DNA from: Artocarpus heterophyllus
Taxonomy: Eukaryota > Streptophyta > Magnoliopsida > Rosales > Moraceae
Length of the DNA: 64,000 nt
Assembly: GCA_025403435.1 (NCBI GenBank)
Contig: CM046339.1
Location: 3,178,212-3,242,211, forward strand
Reading direction: 5' to 3'
Positions 1-11,807 of this stretch are shown one piece after another (positions within the stretch are counted from its first letter, which is position 1; the number at the start of each line of letters is the position of its first letter). The notes below the pieces were generated by a model. It was given only the letters and a program-made list of their open reading frames with translations, was not told the DNA's origin and searched no databases. A program made the translations under genes and the position numbers.

Positions 1-559
1 GGAGAGAATGAATACAATTGATTGGGTGGAGAGATGACTAGACTCTTATTTATAGACCCTCAATAGGTGCCTTTCCATTAAAGTACATATATCTTCAGAT
101 ATAGATACATCTTTTGATAAGATTTGTAACCCCTTATAGCCAATAGAATTTTAACATTTAAATAATTATTAAACTAAATAAATAAATAAATAAATCTAAT
201 AAATTTTATAGGCCTTCAATTAATTATGTGGGCCATAATTCTAACAACAAGTTAATAACATAAATTCAACTATATATAAGTTGTGGCACGTTATCTAACT
301 TTCTTTAATCCTCAAATTTTTTTCCTAAAAGAAAAAAGAGAATGACTTAGACCATTTTTTCATGATTATTATAAGTCAAATTATCTTTTACAATTCCATA
401 TAACGAGAGTATTTTTACTGAGCAGGAATGCACTATTCTCATTGTCCATACGCATAATTTCAAAAATACGCTATTTCTCTCATTCTCCCTATTCTACTTC
501 ACCAATGAGTCCTCGTATAAAAACTTTTTTTTTTTTTTTATGAAGGGTAGTGTTTGGGA
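1..559. other. AT-rich non-coding stretch
   Basis: No gene is recognisable. A short (aaat)n run lies near 175-195 and a T tract near 527-539. The stretch around 235-250 ends in a TTCTAACA-like string typical of copia LTR ends, but no partner end is visible in the window, so no element is called. Confidence 0.4.
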
Positions 560-574
560 ATGTTAGAATTTTTA

Positions 575-1018
575 TATGACCAAGTGTTTATTAAGTGATA
601 TTTATTTAAATATCAAATTGAATATAAAGGCTTAATAAATAATAGAGCTAAAATCTTATTGGTCTGTGTAGGGAAGTTCGTTTCCTTATTTTGAGTGGCA
701 CTCTAATGGAAAATACGGCCTTAATCTTTTAAGAAAATTGGTCCTCTTTCCACCCTATAAATATAAGCATACATTCTATTCCATCAAGAAGATGCATGAC
801 AAAAAACCTGGTGTGAGGATTAAGGGAGAAAAACATAGTTTCCCTATAAATCATCCTATGCTTGCCTTATTCTCTTCAAGATTTCTCTACGGGTTAAGGT
901 ATCTTTTCTCTCAATTAGGGAATTGTGAAAGTCATATTGTTTTAAGATCTTTGGCCAAAATGATGTATGCAAAATTAGAGTTTTTAATTTGCATAATTAA
1001 ATAATTCTTACATGTGAC
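575..1018 (+). repeat. LTR-like relic, copy A of a dispersed pair
   Basis: This ~440-bp stretch is clearly similar to 22665-23100. Shared landmarks in the same order are the TTATTAAGTGATATTTA string, CTTAATAARTAATAGAGCTA, the TATA-box-like CCTATAAATATAA (about 757-769), TCAATTAGGGAATTG and TTTGCATAATTAAA. Just downstream (about 1016-1026) is TGACATCAGAG, which resembles a tRNA-Met primer-binding site. The promoter-like box followed by a primer-site-like string suggests an LTR relic, probably copia type. A 60-90-codon ORF inside it is not credible. Confidence 0.5.
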
Positions 1019-1364
1019 ATCAGAGTAATAGGCTAAAGAACTGATGCTTTTCCATTTATGTGTTCTCCTTAATTGTAAAGCCCTAAATTGATTTATAAGA
1101 AAGTTGAATTATGATTATGTTTTTCCGTTGCATTCACCAATTCTTGTTAAAGCTTGTTCCTGGGTTTAGGGAGGAATACATGTATGCTATGTTTATAGGT
1201 CCTAAGGATAAAAGATAGTATAAAGGTTCTAACATAACATATATTTAATAAACCAAACCAAAGAATAAATGACATTTTTATCAAAATATTTAGAAATCAT
1301 TATTTGATGCCAAGTTAAGAGTTCTAAAATTATAATAATCAAGGTGGTGATTATAATGAACAAT

Positions 1365-1386
1365 ATATATATATATATATATATAT
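1365..1386. repeat. (AT)n microsatellite
   Basis: Uninterrupted alternating AT of about 22 bp. Confidence 0.85.
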
Positions 1387-1537
1387 TGATGTAGTCAACA
1401 AGTAATTTCATAAAGTCAATGATTTATGTCATTGAAAAATTAGTAATAAAAGCAAAACAAGAATGGAAATAAATATAAAGAAAGAAAATCAAATTGAATA
1501 AACATATAGAATAGTAAACAATTTTATGCTGGAAGAA

Positions 1538-2085
1538 GGACCAGCTTGATAGCAATTACACGTTTGCTGAGAATACAAATCGTAGATAGATGTTGGAGAA
1601 TATACCAATCTATGAATACTGAAGAATAACTAGGTCAAACAATTATAAATAAATACCAGAGAGTGACCAGTCCAAATAGAAATTAATAAATATATACGGA
1701 AAAGTGATCAGTTGATGCATAAATAAAAAAATACTTGAAAATGATTATCCAGTACAGGAATAAATTGATATTGGATAGTAACTAGTCTGTATAGAAAAAT
1801 AAACGTATGTGTGTGTGTATGTATATTTGCATGAACACTAGAAGATGACTAGTCTAAAGAAATATGATGAATGGTGACCAGTTGTTGTAGAAATATACAT
1901 ATGTGTGTATATATGTATATTTACATAAGCGTTAGAAGATGACCAATTTTGATGAAAGTCAACAGATGCTGAAAATGACCAGTCTAAATATATATATTTT
2001 ATATGCATATACATATATATATATATATATATATAATAAATATTATTGACAGAAAATGAACACTAGAAAATAACGAGTCTATACA
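1538..2085. repeat. degenerate tandem array around TGACCAGTCTAAATA
   Basis: About eleven diverged copies of a block resembling (a/g)TGACCAGTCTAAATAGAAA recur at irregular 30-100-bp intervals, for example near 1538, 1624, 1662, 1704, 1741, 1777, 1844, 1873, 1937, 1975 and 2070. Linkers are AT-rich and carry (GT)n and (AT)n runs. It may be an old minisatellite or an LTR-internal array. No coding frame follows it. Confidence 0.55.
2006..2033. repeat. (AT)n microsatellite
   Basis: Alternating AT tract at the end of the degenerate array. Confidence 0.8.
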
Positions 2086-2089
2086 GGTT

Positions 2090-3032
2090 ATATGCCTCTG
2101 TGTGTATGTCTGTGTGTGGCTGGATAAATAATAAGATACAAATACAACAAATATCCATGTTACTCAAATGATGATTCAGTATATAGAGATTACCAACATA
2201 TGTATACCAGAAGAATGTCAGATGGTTTTCTAGGAAGAGTACAACCCACAAACAAGAATCTGATAATTTAAAGATAGATTTCCTTCTCTTGATGTTTCTC
2301 TCAATTTTCACCCAATATCTCATTTTAAGGATTTTCCAATACTCATACAGACTTTCTTTTCTTTCCTTCTTTATAGGTCACCCGTATTTTTTTCTTCTCT
2401 CTTCTTTTTCTATGTCGATTTACTACTCTACTTACTACCCTTTCTCTCTTTCTTTCCTTTCTTCTTTTCTTTTCTCAGATATTCCACCTCTAGACCATCT
2501 ATCTTTCTTTACCTTCTTTGTGTATTCTTCTTTTGGCTCCTTCACATTGGCATCTCTCCCCATATACAATATGCATGGAAGCCTTTTTTTGGGCATAAAG
2601 TCATGGAACATTATAATAAGGAGTTTAACTTATACATAGAGGTAATAGTGCTCTACTATATTTTTATTGTTTACCTTATGTTACGGTTTGCATATGTATA
2701 TAAATATATATATATATATATATATGGTTTAATAGCAAATTAATATCTTTCTTTTGTAGACTAGTTTTCTCCTTCCTCAAATAAATATAGGTTGCATGAG
2801 AAGACACATTGTCATCTAATCGTCCTCTTTAAAGATATCTTAAATTATTAATTTAAATATCTTGCCGTGGGTCTTATAAGCATTATTCTATCCAATCTCT
2901 ACAAGGCATAACCTCATGACATTATTCCCATACGTAAAAAAATTTCATCTCCAATCCAACATATGTCGAAACATTAGTCCTCTATATGAAATATGCAATA
3001 ATTTAACCTTTCGTATACACCCTAATGGTTGC
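2090..3032. other. non-coding, pyrimidine-rich stretch
   Basis: The + strand is rich in C and T from about 2285 to 2530, which creates a long but low-complexity open frame. Another (AT)n run lies at about 2704-2726. No conserved domain, promoter or RNA gene is visible. Confidence 0.5.
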
Positions 3033-3120
3033 CTAGATCTCACCTCATGCTTCATTTCTTTATCGTAACTTTTTTTTTTAGTTACTAGATCTCACCTCAC
3101 GCTTCATTTCTTTATCGTAA
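3033..3120. repeat. short direct duplication (36-bp unit, 51-bp period)
   Basis: The block CTAGATCTCACCTCATGC...TTATCGTAA at 3033-3068 is repeated almost exactly at 3085-3120, separated by a T-rich spacer. This is a simple local duplication. Confidence 0.8.
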
Positions 3121-3335
3121 TATATTTTTTTCGCATGGTTTAAGTCTATTCTCCCCTTCCATTTGCCCGTGGCAAAGTGTCTCCATGATGCCATGATAGC
3201 TTCACTCCTCTATATATGTGCACACACTTGACTTTAGAAGTTGTCGTCCCATCAAAAGAAAAGCTCCTCAAAAAAGCTCCTCAAAACTTAAACAGTACTC
3301 AAACCATAATGGGAGATTAATTATTTCATACCATA

Positions 3336-3611
3336 ATGAGAGATTATTCTTTCCTTTCTTCTCTTGACGGTTATGTTGAATACACACAACTCTATTATCC
3401 CGATTCTGACACTCTTCGTCGTATAGAAGACGAGCTATTAGAGGAAGAAATTGCCCATTATACACGTGAACTCTATTCTCCTTCTGTTCCTCGAGGTCAT
3501 CGTCAAAGTGTAACGCCAGAACAAAGAGCAGACCACGAGAATCCCCTAATAAGTTGTTTAAAGCAAGAGTTATTATTGCTAAACGAAAATACAAAATTCC
3601 GCCGACTTTGA
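3336..3611 (+). CDS. hypothetical 91-aa charged protein (orphan ORF)
   Basis: I do not recognise this protein. It is an ATG-initiated 91-codon frame, hydrophilic, with an acidic helix-like stretch around residues 30-42 (RRIEDELLEEEIAHYTREL) and a Leu-rich C-terminal part (residues 74-83). There is no signal peptide or membrane segment. Its composition looks more protein-like than that of neighbouring ORFs. A TATA-like CTATATATG lies at about 3209-3217, some 120 bp upstream. A four-codon upstream ORF starts at 3309, and its ATG context nearly duplicates that of the chosen start. It could be a captured gene fragment, a relic exon or chance. Confidence 0.3.
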   Translation: MRDYSFLSSLDGYVEYTQLYYPDSDTLRRIEDELLEEEIAHYTRELYSPSVPRGHRQSVTPEQRADHENPLISCLKQELLLLNENTKFRRL

Positions 3612-5161
3612 CGGGATAATAAGGTTTCTATCAAGAAATTCTGCAAAATAATTTATGAGGTTGGAAAAAAATATATGGCAGCCAAAAGGTCCCTCTGTAT
3701 CCATGAAGACTTTCCTACTACGTCTTCCCCATGAACTTCCTTTTATTGGAGCATTTTTTATATTTTTTATAAGAAAATATGGGTTTCTCTATATGTGTAC
3801 TCATCTTCTTGAATAATATCTACTAGTTTTGTATATGTATTCATGAGAAACTTAAGTAGAAGATCTAGTATGCTTTAGGAATTGAATCTGAATAAGTATT
3901 GTGGGATGTTTCTATCGTGTAATTATATTTCCATTTATATAATCGTATATTGTGTATTTTGAAAAGCTATAAAATTCACCTTACAATGAGAGTATCAATC
4001 ACATGTTCATTTGATTCCGAGAATATTGAAAAAAAAAAGTGGGATAAGAATAAAGCTATATAAGAGTTATAATGAATCACTTTTCTATATTATTGTGTTA
4101 AGCAATAGTTGAAAGTAAGCAACTTTACAGAACTCCAATATATTGGCATAAGACAAATCCTACTACTCATCATCTTTTTTTTTTAACTAATATCCTCTTG
4201 TTAGGAAAATGTGGTTCAAAAAGGGGTTTAACCATCTAAAAATGTCTCCACGAAGAACTCCAAATATGACAGGTCATTACAGGCGACAAGAAAAAGGGGT
4301 AGTCAGCAATAATTGAATACTATAACAAAAGGAACAATACATGTTTGTGATGTCTTAAAGAAATAAAGAAATAGAGAAGGAAAAGCATGATGAAGTAACT
4401 TTAATAGGCAACAATGAAAAGTCTGGTTTGGACTATTTGGATGATAAAGTAAACCTCCTTGATGGATAGTAGTAACTTTTTCAACATATGCACATGATGC
4501 TCATTAAGGCATATTGACTAAGACGATTTTACAATAGACCTTTTGATCCTGACAAAAGAAAGATAACTTTTTGTCTTTTTTTTTTAGTTTTAAATAACAT
4601 GCATCAGTAAGAAAAGACAAAAATTACTTTTTTGAATGCTTTTTTTTTTCAAAGAATAAATTGTGATTCTGTAGTTAATTTTTGTTTTCGACAACGCATG
4701 TGGGAAAAATGACCAAACCACGCCTATTTTGACAATGCCTTATTTTAAATTCAAGGACAAGCATTACATAATATTTTTTAGCAAAGAAAATCTATTGCTA
4801 AATGTAAACTAGTTTATGGAATGATCATACCTTGTTAAACTGTTCCAATGCAAGATGGATTACATCTATTTTAAATTCTAAAAAAGCTACATGACATACG
4901 CTCTGAATTAATTGTATACCAAATTTATTGTACTATTCTGATTAAAGATCACGTCTCTGGATCAGCTGCTGCATGAAATATTGTGTGTTGCGAACTATGA
5001 AGGAGACAATGGTAACCATTACAATAATCCTTGTAGAGGCTTTAACTCTATGTTAACTGCCTTTAAATTGCTACAACCAATTCCATTTTTTTACAATTCA
5101 CTGTAATTGCACCTTCTCCTTCATTCTCATCCTAGTTTTTATAGGTCCCTTTTCTTTTATC
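3612..5161. other. AT-rich intergenic DNA
   Basis: There are several poly(T) tracts (about 4160-4170, 4575-4585, 4640-4650) and no frame with domain-like content. Nothing else is recognised. Confidence 0.5.
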
Positions 5162-6730
5162 ATGGCTAATCAGGCTTCACCTACTTTACTTGTTCCTGAA
5201 ACTTCAAACCAACTTTCATTCCCTTTATTTCCATCGCAGAATCCTTTACCTTTTATATAAAGATAGTAGCGGAGAGCGTTTAATTAATGACCTTTCTGCT
5301 AACTCTATCGGGGTTCCTTTTAGTTATAAGACTTCGCTTTCTACCGGCATATGTTCACTAAATATAACATACCATTCTCGGTTATTCTTAATCTTTTCTA
5401 GAAATCTTGTTCAAAGTGTTACTCCTCACCATTTAGAATTTCTAAAAGATTCAGGTGTTCCTCTTGCTCTTTGGTTATCTGCCCATTTGTACGTTCAAAG
5501 AAGCTGTTTGTTTGCTTACTGAAAAAATTATTTGACGGTCTCCTAAAACCCATTCTTTTTGGTGTTCTTGGAGAGAGTTTTCTATATCTCTAGATGCAAT
5601 TGTTGCCAAATTGAACTTCCACTTTCTGGTGCCCTTTCAATGTATAGAACTTCGTTAAACGTCGAGGAGCAAAAATTGCACGACCGCTTAATTGATTTCA
5701 TAGTCAGGTTTACAATTTTCATGTTAAGTCAGTCCTTTTTGATTGGGTGTTATAACTTGAAACACGTGCCCCTCTTGATGACAAACTAATGCTCATATGA
5801 GTTTTAAGTTCTTGCCTCTATTTTTATTTTTCCAAGGAATTCCCAAATGGTTCATCCAAGAGTCTTTCCTATCATGTTTATTGGCCTTTGGTAAAAAAGT
5901 CGACCTAGCTTCTTTCTTACTAGCCAATTTATACCTTGATCTTGGTGAGATTACCTTCAATTTCCGTTCTCATAAGGGAATTTGTCATATATCCTCTCCT
6001 AGAAATGTTTGATTCTCACAGCTTCACATATGAACATTTCCCAGGTCTTGCGCCTGCTTGGACAAAGCGTTATAGATAGATAGGTTGGAGAGTACACGAT
6101 TCTGGAGAGCCATCCTCTCAAGCAAAGAAAATTCTTCATATTTTAAGCAAGTTTTATATATACATAAATATAAATATAAATATACACATATTCATATGTG
6201 CATATATGTTGTCGAATCTATTCATGTGCTTTATATTTGTCGAGGAGTCATATTCAGAGATTCAAGATTTCTTAACGAGCGATCCTTTTTCCATCGATCC
6301 CATCAATCTTTAATCTGCAGTTGCTTCTCTGGTACATCTTCGATCCTTAATGCCATCACGTATTCTAAATCATCAACTCAAAGTTTGTCTTTCTATATTT
6401 GGGATCGTTCATCATATATGGAACATGTTAGTTCAAACCTGATTCTCATGGTATAACTGTTTGCCCTTTTTTAGCCAATTTCTTAACGTCTTTTCTCAGC
6501 GTGTAAATTCTTGTAGAATATCTTCGTATCGTCTTCATTTCTTTCCCTTTCTCTTAATCCAATTGGTAGAGCTTCTCCAAGTACCATTTCAAATCTAAGC
6601 TTACCAGGGAGTTCGATAGATTTTCTTTTACCTAGTGCTGAGGATACCCTTGGAGAGAACTTTCATGACTATAATGGTTCAACCAAGTGGAGCTTTATTT
6701 ATTACATTAGAGATTCAGGTTTCTTTCCAC
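5162..6730 (+). pseudogene. broken plant mobile domain (PMD) gene, transposon-derived type
   Basis: An ATG at 5162 opens a Ser/Pro/Thr-rich leader that soon meets a stop, and the similarity then continues through frame changes. From about 5542 one frame reads THSFWCSWREFSISLDAIVA, matching the PMD pattern of an aromatic/Trp-x-Glu, then I-x-L-x-D. At about 5875-5955 another frame reads FGKKVDLASFLLANLYLDLG, matching the conserved A-x-x-L-A-x-(I/L)-Y-x-D-L block. At about 6022-6060 the frame encodes YEHFPGLAPAW, matching the family's (W/Y)-E-(R/H)-FP-x-L-x-P motif. Several frameshifts and stops break it. PMD proteins (MAIN/MAIL1 relatives) derive from, and are carried by, plant transposons. The 3' limit is approximate. 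Confidence 0.5.
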
Positions 6731-7560
6731 AGTCTTGATCCACTATGTATGGGATATGTTTAGAGACTGTAGATCTCATCTTGCATCTTACAACCAGCTT
6801 TACTATATTGAAGTTTTTTCCTCAAGTGAGGTCTCTCATTTTCTATCTTTGCGCCAATTGGATACGGAGATAGATACGTTGAAATCTACCAGCTGGTCCA
6901 TTAGTGAATGTTGATACTCGTACTCTTACATATTCTTGTAACCCTCTTTTTATAACTAATATCGAGTAATTTGCGCCATTAATCCCTTGAGTCTTTAGTA
7001 GCGACATTTTAATCCTCCTTTTTTTTTTTATTTTAACAAAACAATCCCTAAACTCTCAAACCATTTGCAATTAAGTCCTCTTCATCAACTTTTGTTAAGT
7101 TTTTAACATATTATTGCTTCATCAACTTTTGTTAAGTTTTTAACATATTATTGCACCTGAGCCATCATGTGCACCCTATAGCCCTCTCCAGCCTATAACA
7201 AAATCATATAACCAAAAAAAAAAAGGATCCTTTTATTTCGTTGTTGCTGTTTATTGTTTTCACTTGTTTCTCTCGACTTGCTTGTCACTTCGGACATTGA
7301 TAGAGGAACAAGGTGGATGGGGCATAACAAATATAAATCAATAATGCTCCCATATTGTTTTCCAAGTCAAAAAATATAACCAAACAAAATGACATATAGT
7401 AGAAATAAGTAGATAAAAACAAAACGACATTGGCTGTGGATTGTGGTGTATGTACAATTCAAGCAGTAGAGGTGCCTCTTAATATGTGTTCTTGCTAAAA
7501 CGTAATCAATATAATGACAACATTCAAACAAAATCATAGAAACCCAGTGGAAAAGATTTT
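6731..7560. other. intergenic DNA with a short tandem duplication
   Basis: TTCATCAACTTTTGTTAAGT plus the following TTTTAACATATTATTGC is duplicated head to tail around 7083-7155. A poly(T) tract is at about 7018-7029. The rest shows no gene and leads into the truncated left LTR. Confidence 0.5.
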
Positions 7561-9305
7561 GTGTCCAGTAGCGTCCCAATCGGCGCTATGCTGCAATCCA
7601 CCTAGGGAGAAGTTTTAAAACAAATAAAACTATGAGCGAAAGGCTCAACAGGATTAAGCTTTGAAAGACATTAACTTGAATATATAAGTCATTTATAAAC
7701 AAAAGTTATAAAACACAGTAAATAAAATTTATTAATTTCATCCTTACCATTTAGACTATTAATCATCCGAAAATTATCTTATTATCTTATCTTGGGCAAA
7801 TCAAAGTATCACCACCATAGTGGCCCAGCTGAGTTTCGGGACCTGCCCTCAAGGTCGTTTTTTACACGACCCGATCTCTGAATATGATATCATGCCCTAA
7901 TAAATATATATATATATCATTATCCAAGTCTCATTTTACCGAGTATTCTCATTTACATTCATTATTTCGTTCTTTATGATCATTCCCTTATTCAATAGGT
8001 GATGAAAATAGCCAATAAATTCTTCTCAACTTATTCTTTAAAAACATTTTTGAAAGAAAACTCTTTGTGGCCAAAATCCTTTTGAAATCATGGCAACCGA
8101 AGAAAGAGGGTCTAGAGTCCTACCTCGATATCCAGTATAAGAGCTCAAACACCATAGTACAACCTTGAATGTAAACTAAGTTAATCAATATCTAACTTAG
8201 AGTATTCTACATTATTATGCTATCTTACGGTGTCTTTGTATGCCCTTAATATTCACAAAATCATGTTGCAAGATCAAAGTCTCTATTTAGATGTTAAATG
8301 GTGAAAACAACTGAAAATCAACAAATTTTATAAAGCCCAGTCGGCTTGCTGCACTTCTCGGTCGAGCCTGCCGAAATTCCACAATTTGGCCTATTGGCTT
8401 GCTGAACTGCTCCAGGTTTGACTACCAAAAAGATGAGTCCAACCTGCCGGACTTATGAATCTGACCTGTCGATGCTCATGATCGCCTACCGAACTGGCAA
8501 AATCTGAGAAATTTCAGATTTCGAGTCTTGGCCTTCCTAAACTCAAAATCTCATTTCTAACCTATTTTTTAGTTTCCAGAGCATGCATAATATTCATAAA
8601 TGATAGAAAAAGATATTGGAACACATTTAAACAATTTTAAACAAGTTTTACATTGAAATTTTCAAATTATTCCAAAAATGAGAAAAAAGACAAAAACTTG
8701 CTTTAGCTTGATTTTGTCTAATCGAGCTTAGATTTATGATGATTTGAGTTCTACAAATTTAGATAGAAGGGTTTCTAAGCTAAAAGAAACTCGGATTACA
8801 ACTTACGAAGAGAATAGAAGAATTGGGGCAAAATTTTGAAATTTGGAAAATAAGGTAAACTAACCTCAAATTGATCCTTAAATCGAGTTCATGGAGGCTC
8901 AAGCATGCTTCTAGGCTTCCAATTATAGCTAAGAATCGAGAGCTCTTGCTCAAATTTTGAAATGAAATGAGAAAGAGAAGAGAGAGGGAAAGAGAGAGAA
9001 AATGAGAGTCTAAGAGAAGGAGTGAGAGTGAGAGAAGAAAGGAGTAAGAGAGGGATTAAATAAAGTGAAAACAAGATGGTTTTTCAAATGTCAAACCATG
9101 TCCAGCATATGGTTTTCAAGGAGGGGCGTGTTGGACATTTGACAAATTGTTTTGTTCCAAAATTCAAAATAACTAGTAAAAGTAATTAAAAATGAAATTG
9201 ATTGGAAAATAACACAAAATAATTTTGATTAAGTTCAAACCACAATAAGGCACACTAATTTACTATTTTACACTAATTACACTTAATTAAACCTTTGGTG
9301 TTACA
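7561..9305 (-). repeat. 3' LTR of the chromovirus (distal end truncated)
   Basis: It aligns with 16131-17941, sharing the GTCCARTAGCG and GGTGTTACA ends and the internal GAGAGAGA-rich block near 8960-9020. The ~340 bp present at 15790-16130 of the right LTR have no counterpart left of 7561, so this LTR lost its U5-side end. It contains a (TA)n run near 7905-7917. The two LTRs differ by many substitutions, so the insertion is old. Confidence 0.75.
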
Positions 9306-9404
9306 GCTCTCCATCCCGAAAAGGAATTTCATCCTCAAAGTTAGAAATCACCTCAAAAACAAAATAAATGCGGATACGATTCTCAGCATAGTCGATTCTA
9401 ATTC

Positions 9405-10720
9405 TCAAGTTGCTTCATCAATCCCATGGTGCTGCCACACAACTTTTACTAATGGTACATCATGACGCCACAAACATATCACTTTTCGATCAATAATCTG
9501 AACTAGCACCTCTTCGTAGGTTGTGTTTTCTTGGATTGGTATATCATGGAATGAGATAATCTTGCTTGGCTCAGGGGGGCATTTCTGAAGCATTGACACG
9601 TGGAATACGTTATGGACATGAGAGAGCTTAGGGAGGAAGGTTGAGTCAATAAGCAACTATACCGACACGGTGAGTAATTTCGAATGGTTTGACGTACCTC
9701 GGCGCAAGTTTCCCACTTACACCGAAACTCAAAATTCCCTTACGCGGTGAAAGCTTCAAGAGAACAAAGTCACCTACTTTGAATTCTAGGAGTCGACATC
9801 TCTTATCAACATAACTCTTTTGCCTACTTTGAGTAGCTTTTAACAGATCATGAATCACGACAACTTTCTCGTTGCTCTCACAGATCTCATCTGGTCTAAT
9901 AACGTTCTTATCCTCTGGTTTTCACTAACACACTAGCGATCGATGTGCTCTTCCATAGAGTGCCTTGAATGGTGCCATATTGATGCTCGCTTGGTTACTG
10001 TTGTTGTATGCAAATTCTGCCAGATGCAAATGTCTTTTCTAGTTTCTACCAAAATCCAATACACAAGCACGTAACATATCCTCAAGGATCTGAATAACTC
10101 GCTTGGACTGGCCGTCAGTCTAAGGATGAAAAATGATGCTAAAATTCAAATTTGTGCCTAATGCTTCCTGGAAACTCCTCCAATATTTAGCGTTAAACTG
10201 GGTGTCTCTATTGAAAGTGATGGACAATGGAGCCCCTTGCAATCTTACCACATTTCAAGATATAACTCCCCAAGAACCCTTCTCAAGCACGTCGATCTAA
10301 AAGGTATGAAATGCGCTGATTTCGTCAACATGTCGACAACGACCTACATTGTATCATGTTTCTGCTCTGTCCTTGGCAAACCAGTAAGAAAATCCATCAT
10401 AACATACTCCCACTTTCACCTAGAAATGGGAAGCAGCTGAAGCTGTCTAGCGGGCTTCTGATGCTCAGCTTTCACCTAAAAATAAGTCACGCACTTGACG
10501 ATGTACTCAAAAACATCCTTTCTCATACCTCTCTACCAATATTGCCTCCTCAAATCGTGATACATTTTTATGCTCCCCAAATGGATAGCAAATTGAGACT
10601 TATGTGCTTCGTCCATTTGGCTTTTGTCACTTTCTTTATCGCAGGTATTGTTAAACATTCCCTAAAATACAACAACACATTTGCATGCATTTTTCATTCT
10701 TTAAATTGCTCTCCATTCTG
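9405..10720 (-). pseudogene. integrase region of the chromovirus pol
   Basis: Minus-strand fragments encode the integrase core and C-terminus. Around 10290-10350 a frame reads VVVDMLTKSAHFIPFR, the first catalytic-Asp strand. Around 10090-10225 frames read RDTQFNAKYWRSFQEALGT and TDGQSKRVIQILED, covering the second Asp and the catalytic-Glu helix region. Residues at 9646-9858 (VGDFVLLKLSP...GKLAPRY) are the C-terminal SH3-like part. 9405-9656 carries the LSHVHNVFHVSMLQ segment that ends chromovirus integrases. Stops and frameshifts are spread throughout. The + strand ORFs at 10237-10721 are shadows of this region. Confidence 0.8.
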
Positions 10721-10795
10721 AATTCGCGTCCATATTCCTTGTAGATATTGATTCTGCCATTAATTCTGCTTCACCATTTGAACGAGTACTAGAGT

Positions 10796-11320
10796 CTACT
10801 CCATATGGTATACCAAAACCTGATCGCAATCTTCATAATAGTGTAGCCTATATTCACTCACCGTAGCATCTCTTTTCCAATTCTCAAGTGCCAAGTAAGC
10901 AAGAATTCCAAAAGGTTTCGTGCTGAGCGCATCTACAACTACATTGGCCTTTCTAGGATGATATTGCAGCATGAAATTGTAGTCTTCCATATATTCCATC
11001 CATCTCCACTATCTTAAATTCAAATCCTTCCGAGTGAATAGATACTTTAGGCTCTTGTGATCTGAAAAAACCTGAAATGTCGCTTCGTACAAATAACATC
11101 TCCAAATCTTCAGCGCATGAATCAGTGCTTCAAGCTCCAAATCATGGGTGGGGTAGTTCTGCTCATGAGGCCTCAGCTGTTGTGGTCCATATGCCATAAC
11201 TCGTCCATGTTGAATTAGTGCACATCCAAGTCCACGTCTTGAGGCGTCTGTGTAGACTTCATATGGCTTGTCACTACTCAGTATGATTAACAGTGGAGCG
11301 GTGGTCAATCGGTTCTTCAA
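10796..11320 (-). pseudogene. RNase H region of the chromovirus pol
   Basis: The 103-codon segment 11009-11320 carries [17 protein letters not shown] with the first catalytic Asp, then the [19 protein letters not shown] block with the catalytic Glu, then [11 protein letters not shown] with the third acidic residue. 10796-10999 continues with [14 protein letters not shown], the connection to integrase, where the Asp of the usual VADALS is kept. A stop separates the two pieces. The wording is typical of Tekay/Del chromoviruses. Confidence 0.85.
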
Positions 11321-11807
11321 CTCTTGGAAAGCACACTCACATTCTGCATCCCATTCAAATCAGACATTCTTCTTGATCAATCGCGTCAATGGAGCCACTA
11401 TCTTTGAGAAATCCTGCATAAATTTTTTGTAGTACCTACCAAGTCCTAAGAAGCTACAGATCTCAGCCACATTCCTCAGTCATTCCCATTGCACTATTGC
11501 TTCTATCTTGGAAGGATCCACTAAAATATCTTGCTCAGAGAGGATATGTCCTAAAAATTTAACCTCGGTCAACCAAAATTCACACTTTTCCTTTTTGGCA
11601 TACAATTGGTGCTCTCGCAGAGTCTGAAGTACAATCCTCAGGTATTGCTTATGCTCTTCCCAGGTCTTATGAACATGATCACAAACTGATCTAAATAAGG
11701 CCTAAAAACATATTCATCAAATCCATGAAAGCTACTGGAGCATTCGTCAATCCGAACAGCATCACCAGAAACTTGAAATGTCCATACCGGGTTCTAAAAG
11801 TTATTAG
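11321..11807 (-). pseudogene. reverse transcriptase, C-terminal part (after the insertion)
   Basis: Minus-strand codons ending at the insertion junction read [20 protein letters not shown], the block just before the RT palm, then AFMDLMNMF. The YVDD region lies downstream but is broken by stops. This fragment joins directly to the RT piece at 13778-13925 when the intervening solo LTR is ignored. Confidence 0.8.

Noticed and set aside
2289..2639. 116-codon hydrophobic ORF
   Set aside because: Produced by a long pyrimidine-rich tract; low complexity, no family resemblance.
10237..10721. Two overlapping + strand ORFs
   Set aside because: They are reverse shadows of the minus-strand integrase relic.
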